DNA from: Gammaproteobacteria bacterium
GTDB lineage: Bacteria > Pseudomonadota > Gammaproteobacteria > Steroidobacterales > JABDKV01
Reading direction: 5' to 3'
NCBI GenBank assembly: GCA_024638445.1
Contig: JAHEKH010000012.1
Coordinates: 1-45,398, forward strand
Length of the DNA: 45,398 nucleotides
Part shown: one piece after another, positions 7,428 to 15,853 of the stretch
Numbering within the stretch: position 1 is the first letter of the stretch
How the letters are laid out: each line of letters starts with the position of its first letter
Notes under the pieces: generated by a model
What the model saw: only the letters and a program-made list of their open reading frames with translations
What the model was told of the DNA's origin: nothing
Database searches by the model: none
Translations under genes and position numbers: made by a program

Positions 7428-9463
7428 TTGGTCGCCAGCTGCCGGTATCCCGCCTCGCTGCGCAGCGAAACGAATTCCGGGTCCACACCGACCAGCGCCG
7501 TCGGATAACCCAGCGCAACGGCCTGCTGCAGTTCGGCCATCGCCTTGTCTTTTTGACCGGCCAGGACGGCCACGACCGCCGAGTAATAATGCGTGTAGGG
7601 ATCGTCCGGCGCATGGCGCAGCGCCGTGTCGACAAGACGCGCCGCTGCCTGGTAGGACCCGGTGTGTGCCCGGTAGGATCCCAGCATGGCCAGCGTTGCC
7701 GCATCGTTCGGGTTAATCTCGAGTTGACGTTCGGCCAGTTCGATTGCTTTTTCGTAGGCCGACAGGGCCTCGGGGGCCGTTGACTCGCGGCGGAATAACG
7801 CATCGCCCAGGTTTCCCCACATCACGAAGTCCTGCGGGCGTAGTTCGATCGCGGCACGATAGCTGGCAATGGCCTGCTCGTAATTACCAAGAAAGTAATA
7901 CATCGTGCCGAGATTCGACCGGGCGCTGCGGTTGGGACGAATCCGCATCGACTCCTCGAAAGCCTTCGCCGCCATTTCGAAATCACCCATCAGGTACAAC
8001 GCGGCGCCAAGATTGTTGAACGTTGCGGTGTGCGGTGTACGCAGCTCGACGGTGCGACGGTACATCCGCGCCGCATCGGCATAACGTCCGCGGTTGAGGT
8101 AATAACGGCCAAAACGGTTGTAGATGACCCAGTCATTCGGTTGCGCATTAATTGCCTGCTCGAACACGGCCATGGCGTCGTCGTCTTCGCCCCGGTCGGC
8201 CAGAGTCTGAGCGAGCCCGGTCAGGGAATCGATGGAATTGGCGTTTATGGCTAATGCCCGCTCGAATTCCGCCTGTGCCTCGTCGAGACGCCCCTGGCGA
8301 CGGTACAGCCGGCCCAGCACCGCCGGCACTTCGCTCAGGGTGGCATCGAGCGACAGCGCCGAACTGCAAGCCTGCTCCGCCCGCCCGACATAGTCAGTCG
8401 CGTCAGTGAATGCGTACGCAGCGACAAATGTCCGGCACAGCCCGGCGTAGGCACGGGCATAGCCCGGGTCGTGCTCGAGTGCAACGCGATAGTGGCGCTC
8501 GGCGTCGGCGAGGCTCTCGTCGTCATGGGGGCGGTCCAGCGCGGCTTCGCCCCGGAGAAATTCTTCGTAGGCGCCGATCACGTCGGTGCCGCGCACGGTG
8601 AGACGCCACTCGGTCGGCAAACTGGCAACAACGGCGTTGGCAGTTGCCTGCGCAATCCGGTCCTGGATGGTGAAAAGATCGGCCATAACGCCTTCGAAAC
8701 TGTCCGACCATTCTTCAAAACGGGTGCGGGCGTCGATGAGCTGCGCAGTGACCCGGATCCGGCCGTTGTCCGCCCTTGCCGTTCCCTCCAGGATCCATGA
8801 CACCGCCAGCTTGTCGGCGACGTACTGCGGATCGGTGCCGGCGGGAAACTGGATCGAGGCACCGCGGGAAGCGACCGACAGTCCGTCTACGCGTGCCAGC
8901 ATCGAGCGGATATCTTCGGACACGCCGCGGGCCAGGTATGGGTCGTCGCTGAGACTCTCGAACGCCATTACTGCGACTGCCGGCCGCGGATCGCCGGCAT
9001 CGGGGCGCAGCCACAGCAGGGCCGCACCGAGCGTCGTCGCCAGCAGCACGATGACGGTCAGTATGCGGGCGCCGCTTCCGGACGTGACTCGCTCGATACC
9101 AGCCGGCGCCGCATCTGCGATCGGTCTGACGGGAGCGACAAGCCGGTAGCCCTTGCGCTGGACCGTGGCGATGTATTCCGGGTTGCGGGCATCGTCGCCC
9201 AGTGCCTGGCGCAAACGCGAGACACAACGATGCACCGGGTTGTCACCCATCGGTCGCCCCTGCCAGACCGCTTCGATGAACTCGTCGCTGCTGACGACTG
9301 CTCCGGGGTGCGCCGCCAGGTGCTCCAGCACGGCCATGCTCTTCGGCTCGACTTCGACGTTCTTGCCGTCACGGGAGAGCTGGTTGAGGCGAGGCCTAAC
9401 GGTCCAGTCGCCAAGCTGGAATACCGATCCTGAACCTGCACCGTTCTCGGTGTTTTTGGACAC
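7424..9463 (-). CDS. CadC-type membrane regulator with TPR repeats
   Basis: 679 residues from GTG 9463 (a TTG at 9493 is the longest frame and less likely). Order: OmpR/CadC winged-helix domain (about residues 10-105, with EPKSMAVLEHLAAHPGAVVSSDEFIEAVW and RLRQALGDDARNPEYIATVQRKGYRLV), one membrane helix (ILTVIVLLATTLGAALLWL), a TolB-N/FlgO-like domain (VAVMAFESLSDDPYLARGVSEDIRSML ... ISWILEGT-like), then about ten TPR units to the C-terminus. Such proteins bind DNA from the inner membrane and sense through the periplasmic part. Targets are unknown; the adjacent plus-strand genes at 9624 onward are candidates because the start regions face each other. No recognisable terminator separates it from the convergent operon. 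Confidence 0.88.
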   Translation of the reverse strand: MSKNTENGAGSGSVFQLGDWTVRPRLNQLSRDGKNVEVEPKSMAVLEHLAAHPGAVVSSDEFIEAVWQGRPMGDNPVHRCVSRLRQALGDDARNPEYIATVQRKGYRLVAPVRPIADAAPAGIERVTSGSGARILTVIVLLATTLGAALLWLRPDAGDPRPAVAVMAFESLSDDPYLARGVSEDIRSMLARVDGLSVASRGASIQFPAGTDPQYVADKLAVSWILEGTARADNGRIRVTAQLIDARTRFEEWSDSFEGVMADLFTIQDRIAQATANAVVASLPTEWRLTVRGTDVIGAYEEFLRGEAALDRPHDDESLADAERHYRVALEHDPGYARAYAGLCRTFVAAYAFTDATDYVGRAEQACSSALSLDATLSEVPAVLGRLYRRQGRLDEAQAEFERALAINANSIDSLTGLAQTLADRGEDDDAMAVFEQAINAQPNDWVIYNRFGRYYLNRGRYADAARMYRRTVELRTPHTATFNNLGAALYLMGDFEMAAKAFEESMRIRPNRSARSNLGTMYYFLGNYEQAIASYRAAIELRPQDFVMWGNLGDALFRRESTAPEALSAYEKAIELAERQLEINPNDAATLAMLGSYRAHTGSYQAAARLVDTALRHAPDDPYTHYYSAVVAVLAGQKDKAMAELQQAVALGYPTALVGVDPEFVSLRSEAGYRQLATN

Positions 9464-9623
9464 GATAAAAGTATAGTGCACGCCCGGGCTCAAGACGCTG
9501 ATTGCCTTTGTATTCCCTGGCTTTTAAGAACCATTCCAGAGGTCTGTCAGGTAAATACGTATGGAAATCCCCATCAACTGCAGCTACCTGTTGTAACGAT
9601 CGAGTCACGAAGGAGGACGGATC

Positions 9624-10493
9624 ATGGCACTGATACAACTCCACAAGCCCGGGCGGGGCGACGCGGATGGCCCAAGGGATTCCTACGTCGATCTCACTGC
9701 CGGCACCTCCGGTCACGTGGTGAACGAGCACGACCTCGACGGTCTGCCGGGCGCCGCGGCCCACGCCGTGCTGGCAACCGGTCTCACCACCAGCAGCACG
9801 CTGGGACTGCGCCTCGAGGAAGTCAGCGGCGACTATGACGACATTACCTACAAAACCGCTGCGGACCTGGACGGACCGGGCAACTTCGAGCTCCTGCCCA
9901 TCAGCAGCCTTTCCCTGCACGTGGGCGCCCGGTTCATCCTGCGGCTGGACACCTCACCCGTTCGCTTCTTCAAGGGTGAGGTGCGGCCGATGAAAGCGGC
10001 GTTCTCGTCAGACATGGCAATGGTGGAATTCGAGGAACTCGTCGAGGGACGGCTGATCTGGCCGCTCACGGTCAACCTCAGCGGCGACACACTGACCGTG
10101 GAAAACGAGGAGACCGAAATACGGACCATCACGAAAGATCACGATGAAATGCTGTTTACGCTCCGGCCGCGCCGCTATCAAGTTGACGGCGAAGTCGTGC
10201 GCCTTAAAGAATTCTTCGACAACCCGTTCCCGATTGCCAAGGTGGAATTCGTCGCCAACAAGGGCTCGAAGAACGAAACTGTGGTCCGTCCGACATGGAT
10301 CGAGAACGTGGAGATCGCCGCGGGCTTCTCCAGGTCCTACGTAAACTCGACCTACCTGATCCGGCTCAACACGGCCGGGCGGCCTAACCACGGCGAGGCG
10401 GACGAGACCCTGCAGTTCAACGTCTACCTCGTGGATCGTGCCTTCACGATCGAGGAATGGGATCCCACTGTCGTGGTGGAAGACCAGGAATAG
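9624..10493 (+). CDS. uncharacterised acidic protein
   Basis: 289 residues, preceded by a near-consensus SD (AAGGAGG, 9 bases before ATG). I do not recognise a family. The composition is acidic and strand-rich with no signal peptide, no membrane helix and no cysteine; segments such as LRLEEVSGDYDDITYKTAADLDG and TLTVENEETEIRTITKDHDE look like beta-sandwich strands. The gene is flanked by the divergent CadC-type regulator and by a strong terminator at 10517-10544, so it is a single-gene unit. The excellent SD suggests high expression. It may be under the neighbouring membrane regulator. Confidence 0.78.
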   Translation: MALIQLHKPGRGDADGPRDSYVDLTAGTSGHVVNEHDLDGLPGAAAHAVLATGLTTSSTLGLRLEEVSGDYDDITYKTAADLDGPGNFELLPISSLSLHVGARFILRLDTSPVRFFKGEVRPMKAAFSSDMAMVEFEELVEGRLIWPLTVNLSGDTLTVENEETEIRTITKDHDEMLFTLRPRRYQVDGEVVRLKEFFDNPFPIAKVEFVANKGSKNETVVRPTWIENVEIAAGFSRSYVNSTYLIRLNTAGRPNHGEADETLQFNVYLVDRAFTIEEWDPTVVVEDQE

Positions 10494-10516
10494 CAGACAC
10501 TCCTGGACGGCAATCA

Positions 10517-10544
10517 CGGGGGCCCTGGCGGCCCCCGTTTTTTT
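10517..10544 (+). terminator. intrinsic terminator
   Basis: A perfect 8-bp stem CGGGGGCC/GGCCCCCG (10517-10524 with 10530-10537) with a 5-base loop is followed by seven T. It ends the unit of the gene at 9624. Confidence 0.93.
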
Positions 10545-10628
10545 CCAGACTCTTTCAAGGAATTCGTCAGGCGCATGGCGGAGCGTCACGGCAGGCTGCA
10601 TTCCGGAACAGTCACGCCGGAAACCGCC

Positions 10629-10988
10629 ATGAATCGAAAACTTTTTACTGCTGTCGCAATGTCAGCACTACTCCTTGCCATGCCTGGCGCCAGGGATGCC
10701 TGGTGCCGCGCGCACCTGGCTGCGCCCCTCTGCGCTACCGACTGCCGCGACGCGGGAATCTCCCAGCTATCTGACTCCCGCGGCCAATTGACCTGTTACG
10801 CGGATTCAAAACCACCTGCCGGCGATTGCCGGTGGCGGGGGCGCGCGCCGTTCTGCGAAGGCCGCTGTGAAACCGGCGAAATCGCGGTGATGTACGACCC
10901 GGCAGGCCCGCCGGACGGTCCTGCCTGCTTTACCGGCCACCGGGCATTGTGCTGCGCCGACCCCGGCGAGCTGCCACCAAGTCGCTGA
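10629..10988 (+). CDS. small secreted cysteine-rich protein
   Basis: 119 residues from ATG 10629; an upstream ATG at 10575 would put 18 polar residues before the signal peptide. The signal is MNRKLFTAVAMSALLLAMPGARDA. The mature part carries ten cysteines, spaced singly and ending in a CC pair (HRALCCADPGE), with prolines and glycines between them, so it is probably a disulfide-stabilised periplasmic or extracellular protein. No family recognised. No strong SD is visible before the ATG. It is followed by a second secreted protein whose upstream region resembles its own. Confidence 0.65.
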   Translation: MNRKLFTAVAMSALLLAMPGARDAWCRAHLAAPLCATDCRDAGISQLSDSRGQLTCYADSKPPAGDCRWRGRAPFCEGRCETGEIAVMYDPAGPPDGPACFTGHRALCCADPGELPPSR

Positions 10989-11192
10989 ATTTACTGGCAG
11001 GAGTTTTTCTCCAGAACTCCTTCAGACCAGCGTCAGGACTCCGGGGCGCCCGCCTTCCACGATCGGTCACAAGCCAGCCGGAAGCCGCAATACAAACCGC
11101 CTTCCCCGCTGGCCCGGTCTCCCGGCTCCGGCCTCGAAGGCGAAACCGGGAGGCCAGCAGATAGGCCTTTTTCAGCAGCAAGGAGAAGTCAG

Positions 11193-12275
11193 ATGAACAC
11201 GATCAAGATCATCACAGCAGTGGTCCTGACCGGCTTTGGCCTGCATGCGACATCGAGCAGCGCAACAACCTATGAAATCGATGTCTACGTGGCGGGGCTG
11301 CCGGTATTCACGGACTGCATGACCCTTTATGCCGACGGCGAGCTGGGCTTTGCCCGGGATACCATTCGACTGCACTGGACCACGGATGCCACCGTGCCGG
11401 GCGGATTTATTGCAACGACCCCGGGCGACGACCGTGGCAGCAGCTTTGTCCGCCTCGCCCTGCACGGCCAGCTCATAAACGGCCGTATCGTTGAAGGGAA
11501 CGCCATTAACGGCCACGGCCTGACCTATACCTTCACCGGCAAGATGGCGCCGAAATGCACGGCACACGCAGTCTCCCGTTATCCGGGCGCCAGCGAGTAC
11601 GGCGCGCTGCCGCTGATCGACGAGCGGCCGACCCCGCAGGTCGAATCGACCGTTCCGGCCGCCCGCCGGCGCGGTCAGGCCGGCAATGTGCTGACCGAAT
11701 GGCAGGGCGGCAACGCAGCGATTCCACCCTACGATTGCTTCGGTTTCGACTGCGGGCCACCGCCACAACCCGCCGCCGCAACGGATGATAACGGCGTTGC
11801 GTACCCGCTCGACGAACTGACCGGCTGCGCCAACGGGCCCTGCGAAGAGTCCGCACGGCGTGCGGGCAATAACGAAACCCTGGCCTACCCGATCGATGCG
11901 CTGAGCGGTTGCGCGAACGGACCTTGCGTCAAGCCGCCGCGCAAAGGCGACTCGGTGGAACTGGAGGACAAGGCGTTTCGCGTGCTGATGAAGTCCACCG
12001 ACGGAAACGAGATCGTGGCGGACTGCTGGCGCTTTGCCGCCGATGGCGCTGTCCGGGCCAGCTCCAACCTGTCGATGGTGTGGAACATCACCTACCTGGG
12101 TGGCCATCCCGACCCGACCACCTTCCAGTCGGTAGGGACCAGCGGCTCGCTGCATGGCGGCGCCTTCCGCGGCACGACCGTGCGGCTCGGTGAAATCGAG
12201 ATTGCCGGCATTCGTTCCTTTCGCGGTGCGATCACCGGCTACACCGGGTTCGGCATCCTCGTTCCTCGCTGCTGA
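11193..12275 (+). CDS. secreted protein with a duplicated domain and GCANGPC repeats
   Basis: 360 residues with signal peptide MNTIKIITAVVLTGFGLHATSSSA and an SD (AAGGAG) before ATG. Residues about 27-125 and 260-360 look like two copies of one domain: each begins with strands leading to DC-x4-ADG (TDCMTLYADGELG / ADCWRFAADGAVR) and ends in a short PKC / PRC C-terminus (GKMAPKC / GILVPRC). The linker holds two copies of AYP-[LI]-D-x-L-x-GCANGPC plus a related PPYDCFGFDC segment. Function unknown. A strong terminator follows at 12295-12323, so this and perhaps the Cys-rich gene upstream form a transcription unit. Confidence 0.78.
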   Translation: MNTIKIITAVVLTGFGLHATSSSATTYEIDVYVAGLPVFTDCMTLYADGELGFARDTIRLHWTTDATVPGGFIATTPGDDRGSSFVRLALHGQLINGRIVEGNAINGHGLTYTFTGKMAPKCTAHAVSRYPGASEYGALPLIDERPTPQVESTVPAARRRGQAGNVLTEWQGGNAAIPPYDCFGFDCGPPPQPAAATDDNGVAYPLDELTGCANGPCEESARRAGNNETLAYPIDALSGCANGPCVKPPRKGDSVELEDKAFRVLMKSTDGNEIVADCWRFAADGAVRASSNLSMVWNITYLGGHPDPTTFQSVGTSGSLHGGAFRGTTVRLGEIEIAGIRSFRGAITGYTGFGILVPRC

Positions 12276-12294
12276 TTCCAGCAGCCCCCCGCCT

Positions 12295-12323
12295 GGCGGC
12301 CGGTCTCCGGCCGCCTTTTTTTT
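12295..12323 (+). terminator. intrinsic terminator
   Basis: A perfect 9-bp stem GGCGGCCGG/CCGGCCGCC (12295-12303 with 12307-12315), loop TCT, and eight T. It ends the gene at 11193-12275. Confidence 0.93.
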
Positions 12324-12388
12324 GAGCACCACGTACCTGCGGCGGACGGTCGACCGTTCAGGCGGGATCGTCGCCCAGCGGATCGTGG

Positions 12389-13444
12389 CTACGCGGTGGG
12401 AGGTTGCAGGAGGCGGTCGAGGGTGGCGATTACGTCGTCGGTGGCGATCAGGTCCATGGCGCGGGGGTCGCGTACCCGCGTTCCCCAGCGCAGATCCCCG
12501 ATGTCCTTGCCGAATTCTGCGGCAACGGCTTCAGGGTAGCGGTTCACGACCCACTGCTGGCTCAGATAGGGCCCGGTGCGGCCGGGATTGGAGGTGGCGT
12601 ACAGCCCGATGACTGGCGTCCCCGCGGCGGTGGCCATGTGGGCCGGCCCGGAATCGGGGCAGAGGACCACGGTTGCCCGCTCGATCAGCGCGAGCAGCTG
12701 TTTCAGACTGGTCTGGCCGACCAGTTCGGTGACCGGCGTCTCGCAGGCCGCGGCAATTTCTGCCGCATAGCGTCGTTCGAGCCCGGTATTGCCGCCGGTC
12801 AGGACGATCTGCAGGCCGTGAACACGGGCGGCGTGCGTGGCGACGCGCGCATAGTTCTCGACGCGCCAGTTGCGGTAGTTGCGCAGGCGCTGGCTGCTGC
12901 ACGGGCTGATCAGCAGCGCCGGGCCGCGAAGCGTGTCGGCAGCCATTGCCCGGTCGGCGTCGGCCAGCGGGATATCCCAGCGCATGACGCGCCCGGCAAT
13001 TCCACAGTGCTCGGCAAACCCGAAGAATCCGTCGAGTACGTGCGGGCGTGATGCAGGTTCGATTCGGTGGTTGGTAAACAGCCACTGGCGATCGCGGGCG
13101 CGCTCGCGGTCGAAACCGAGCCGGTACGGCGATCGCACGAACCGGCTGACCAGGTTCGCGCGCATCGAGGCATGCATGTGCAGCAGGAGGTCGAAGCGAC
13201 GCCCGCGCAGGGTTCGGCGCAGACCACGATAGGCGGATAGTCCCGCCTTCTTGTCGAAGACGATGAACTCCACGCCGGGGATATCGCCAACGAGGCTGGC
13301 CTCGGTCTTGCCCACGATCCAGGTAATGCGGGTATCGGGCCAGGACGCCTGCAGGGTGCGCAGGACCGGCACCACGTTACAGCAGTCGCCGATCGCTGAA
13401 AGACGGATGATACAAACGCTGTCGGGACTGAATAGGCCGGTCAT
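12389..13444 (-). CDS. glycosyltransferase family 9 (LPS heptosyltransferase-like)
   Basis: 351 residues, normal for WaaC/WaaF-type enzymes. The N-terminal Rossmann half starts IIRLSAIGDCCNVVPVLRTLQASWP, the hallmark of the family; the C-terminal half has ISPCSSQRLRNYRNW, VLTGGNTGLE, then VVLCPDSGPAHMATAAGTPVIGLYATSNPGRTGP, the nucleotide-sugar binding signature. It should transfer heptose from ADP-heptose to the LPS inner core at the cytoplasmic face of the inner membrane. It diverges from the ICMT-like gene (86 bases between starts), and the other envelope genes follow, so this is an LPS-modification neighbourhood. Subtype (WaaC, WaaF or WaaQ) not decided. Confidence 0.88.
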   Translation of the reverse strand: MTGLFSPDSVCIIRLSAIGDCCNVVPVLRTLQASWPDTRITWIVGKTEASLVGDIPGVEFIVFDKKAGLSAYRGLRRTLRGRRFDLLLHMHASMRANLVSRFVRSPYRLGFDRERARDRQWLFTNHRIEPASRPHVLDGFFGFAEHCGIAGRVMRWDIPLADADRAMAADTLRGPALLISPCSSQRLRNYRNWRVENYARVATHAARVHGLQIVLTGGNTGLERRYAAEIAAACETPVTELVGQTSLKQLLALIERATVVLCPDSGPAHMATAAGTPVIGLYATSNPGRTGPYLSQQWVVNRYPEAVAAEFGKDIGDLRWGTRVRDPRAMDLIATDDVIATLDRLLQPPTA

Positions 13445-13530
13445 CGGTTCGCCTGTGCGCTGGACCCCGGTAAACCCCGCGTCATTCCTGCGCTTGTCGG
13501 GTGCGACCGGTCGTGCGATATCCTATAGGA

Positions 13531-14115
13531 ATGTCACACCGGACAGAACACCTGCCGCCGCTCACGGGGCTGCGTCATACCTGGCGTGAAATTCGCTACA
13601 AGGAGTCTGCGCGGCAGATTCTCGGCTTTGTGTATGTATTCGTCGTAACTGCACTCGGTCAGCCGGTGTTCCCGCTGGCGTGGGCCGGCGTAGTGCTTAT
13701 CCTCACCGGCGTCGCCTTCCGGCTGTGGTCATCCGGCTTTATCGTCAAGAACGACCGGCTGGCCACCGGTGGGCCGTATTCCCTGGTCCGGCACCCGCTC
13801 TACACCGGCAATATCCTGCTGCTGGCGGGTTTTGCCATCGTCGCCTCACAGCTGTGGGCGGCCCTCGTGCTGGCGGTATTCCTGGCCATCTTTTATCCGG
13901 CAGCCATCGACTACGAAGATCACAAGCTCGAAGGGCTGTTTGGCGACGACTGGCGCCGCTGGGCGGCCACCACGCCTGCCCTGCTGCCACGCCGCCTGCG
14001 AACCTCGGGCAGCGGCAGCGGTCAATGGAGTATAGAAACGTCGATGAAGCGGAACTACGAGCCCGTAATCGCCGCCGTCCTGCTGTTCTGCCTGGGAATC
14101 CTGCTTATCAAATGA
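13531..14115 (+). CDS. ICMT/phospholipid-methyltransferase-like membrane protein
   Basis: 194 residues from ATG 13531. It has about four or five membrane helices; the C-terminal signature GPYSLVRHPLYTGNILLLAG, then YEDHKLEGLFGDDWRRWAATTPALLP is that of the isoprenylcysteine carboxyl methyltransferase / phospholipid methyltransferase family, binding S-adenosylmethionine in the membrane. An additional hydrophobic tail (PVIAAVLLFCLGILLIK) after a Gly/Ser linker is unusual for the family. AGGA directly abuts the ATG, so the true start or leader is unclear; GTG codons at 13501 and 13513 are in frame. The stop overlaps the kinase start by 4 bases (ATGA). The substrate is unknown. Confidence 0.82.
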   Translation: MSHRTEHLPPLTGLRHTWREIRYKESARQILGFVYVFVVTALGQPVFPLAWAGVVLILTGVAFRLWSSGFIVKNDRLATGGPYSLVRHPLYTGNILLLAGFAIVASQLWAALVLAVFLAIFYPAAIDYEDHKLEGLFGDDWRRWAATTPALLPRRLRTSGSGSGQWSIETSMKRNYEPVIAAVLLFCLGILLIK

Positions 14116-14816
14116 GTTCTTTGCTCCCCAACGAAGACTCGCTGACCGCAGCGAAAATCGCCGCGCTGATTGCCAGCGACGGCGAGCCGGACGAGCCGGC
14201 GCCAAAGTCCGGTTACCAGGCGTCGGTCCACCTGGTGTCGCTGGACGGGGCACAGCTGGTGATCAAGTCGCTGGCCGACGAGGAGCGCCTGCTGTGGCTG
14301 CGCCGGCGCATGCTGGAGAACGAACGCCTCGCCTACGCCAGGCTCGAAGGCATTACCGGCATTCCCCGCTGCTATGGACTGGTCGACCGTAAGTACCTCG
14401 TGCTCGAGCATGTCGAGGGCTTCCCGTTTCGCGACCTCGATTTCAGCCGCGACGACCCGGTACACGAGCGCCTGCTGTCACTGATCAAGCAGATTCACGG
14501 CCGCGGCGTCGCACACGGCGATCTCAAGCGACGGGAAAACATGATCCTCGGCACGAGCGGCCAGCCTTACGTGATCGATTTCGGCACCGCCGTTATCCGC
14601 AAGGAGGGCTTTCGCCCGCTGAACCACTACCTGTTTCGTCTCGCCCGGCAGCTCGACTTTCACGGCTGGCACAAGAACAAGTACCGTGACCGGCTGGCGC
14701 CGGCCGATCCCGATGATGCCCGTTATTACCGGCCGATGCGGCTCGAACGCGCAGCCCGCTGGGTCAGACGCAACTGCCGCGGCGTGCTCGACGCGGTGCG
14801 CCGGCGGATACGCTGA
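14112..14816 (+). CDS. RIO/WaaP-like small kinase
   Basis: 234 residues. The kinase core shows the ATP-binding Lys in LVIKSL, the catalytic loop HGDLKRRENMIL, and the metal-binding VIDFGTA, all in order. This short lipopolysaccharide-kinase/InaA type phosphorylates LPS core sugars or protein substrates. Coupling to the ICMT-like gene through a 4-base overlap and convergence with an acyltransferase gene point to the envelope. Its stop TGA abuts the neighbour's stop, forming TGATCA at 14814-14819 with no terminator. Kinase fold is confident; the LPS substrate is inferred from context. Confidence 0.82.
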   Translation: MSSLLPNEDSLTAAKIAALIASDGEPDEPAPKSGYQASVHLVSLDGAQLVIKSLADEERLLWLRRRMLENERLAYARLEGITGIPRCYGLVDRKYLVLEHVEGFPFRDLDFSRDDPVHERLLSLIKQIHGRGVAHGDLKRRENMILGTSGQPYVIDFGTAVIRKEGFRPLNHYLFRLARQLDFHGWHKNKYRDRLAPADPDDARYYRPMRLERAARWVRRNCRGVLDAVRRRIR

Positions 14817-15740
14817 TCAGGCCAGCCTGTCCCGAGCCCACAGGTACTGGGTGGGGTCACGCCTGACGTAGTCCTCCAGCAGCGCATTGACCCGGGTCAT
14901 CGCAGCCCGCCTGTCATCGGCCGGATCAATATCCAGCGGCGGCAGTATCTCGATGCGATAGCGACCGCCGGGCAGGCGCTGCGGCAGATAGGGCACCACA
15001 CGGGCATCGGTCATGCGGACCAGGTCGAACCAGCCGCTGTGAAACAGTGTCGGCACGCCAAAAAAGGGCAACACCTCGGAACGCTTGCCCGCGCGCACTA
15101 TCTGGTCGCCGGCGAAAAAAACCGTTTCACCCCGGCGCAGGCGTCGCGCGATCGTGTGCAGGTCGCCGCGATCGATCATCTCCCTGGCAAAGCGGCTGCG
15201 ATGGTGACGGGTAAATTCATCGGCCAGGGGGTTTTTACGATAGGGACGATACACCGCGCACAGCTCGGAAAAATTTCGGCACAACATCAGGCCACACAGC
15301 TCGACAGTCGTGAAATGAAAGCCGAGCAACAGCGTGCCACGGCCGTCGCCGGGACGGTCTAGATATTCCAGCCCCTCGATCGTGTAGCGCCGCGCCAGCC
15401 GGGCGTCGGAAGCCCACCAGCCAAACGGCGATTCGACTACCGTCATGCCCAGCGACTGGAAGCTTCGCCTGACCAGCCGGCGTCGTTCGGCGGGAGGCCG
15501 GTCGGCAAAATAGGCGGCGATGTTTTTTTGCACGATGCGACGCGGTTTGGCCGCCACCAGCCAGGTGAGCCAGCCAAAACCGGCGCCAACCGCCAGCTGC
15601 AGCCGGAACGGCAGCACCTGCATCAGCCGCAGGCACCCCAGGCCAAAAAGCGTCAACCAGAACCGCACGCCCGAGCGGCGTGCGTGTTCACGCCACCGTG
15701 CAAGCCGTCCACGCGGCAAATCGGTCGGGTTGCCTGGCAT
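14817..15740 (-). CDS. LpxL/HtrB-type lipid acyltransferase
   Basis: 307 residues from ATG 15740 (another ATG at 15818 adds 26 residues of no clear role). One N-terminal membrane helix (FWLTLFGLGCLRLMQVL) precedes the acyltransferase core with the H-x4-E motif in GFHFTTVELCG, YRPYRKNPLADEF, and FFAGDQIVRAGKRSEVLPFFGVPTLFHSG, as in the lauroyl/myristoyl transferases that add secondary acyl chains to Kdo2-lipid IVA. It acts on the cytoplasmic face of the inner membrane. The end-to-end convergence with the kinase and nearby heptosyltransferase places it in an LPS group. It could also be an acyltransferase for another glycolipid. Confidence 0.87.
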   Translation of the reverse strand: MPGNPTDLPRGRLARWREHARRSGVRFWLTLFGLGCLRLMQVLPFRLQLAVGAGFGWLTWLVAAKPRRIVQKNIAAYFADRPPAERRRLVRRSFQSLGMTVVESPFGWWASDARLARRYTIEGLEYLDRPGDGRGTLLLGFHFTTVELCGLMLCRNFSELCAVYRPYRKNPLADEFTRHHRSRFAREMIDRGDLHTIARRLRRGETVFFAGDQIVRAGKRSEVLPFFGVPTLFHSGWFDLVRMTDARVVPYLPQRLPGGRYRIEILPPLDIDPADDRRAAMTRVNALLEDYVRRDPTQYLWARDRLA

Positions 15741-15853
15741 CTGCGTAGCGCTCACCGGGAAAGCGCCGACGATAGCAGATCGGAAAACTCCGCTCGACGC
15801 AGGATGGCCACGCGCCATTCACCGGACGGGCAAAGCCGCGCTAGGATGGTGTC

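Noticed and set aside
10995-11010. TGGCAGG-AGTT-TTTCT resembles a sigma-54 promoter before the gene at 11193
   Set aside because: The -12 element lacks the invariant GC (TTTC in place of TTGC), so it is not supported.
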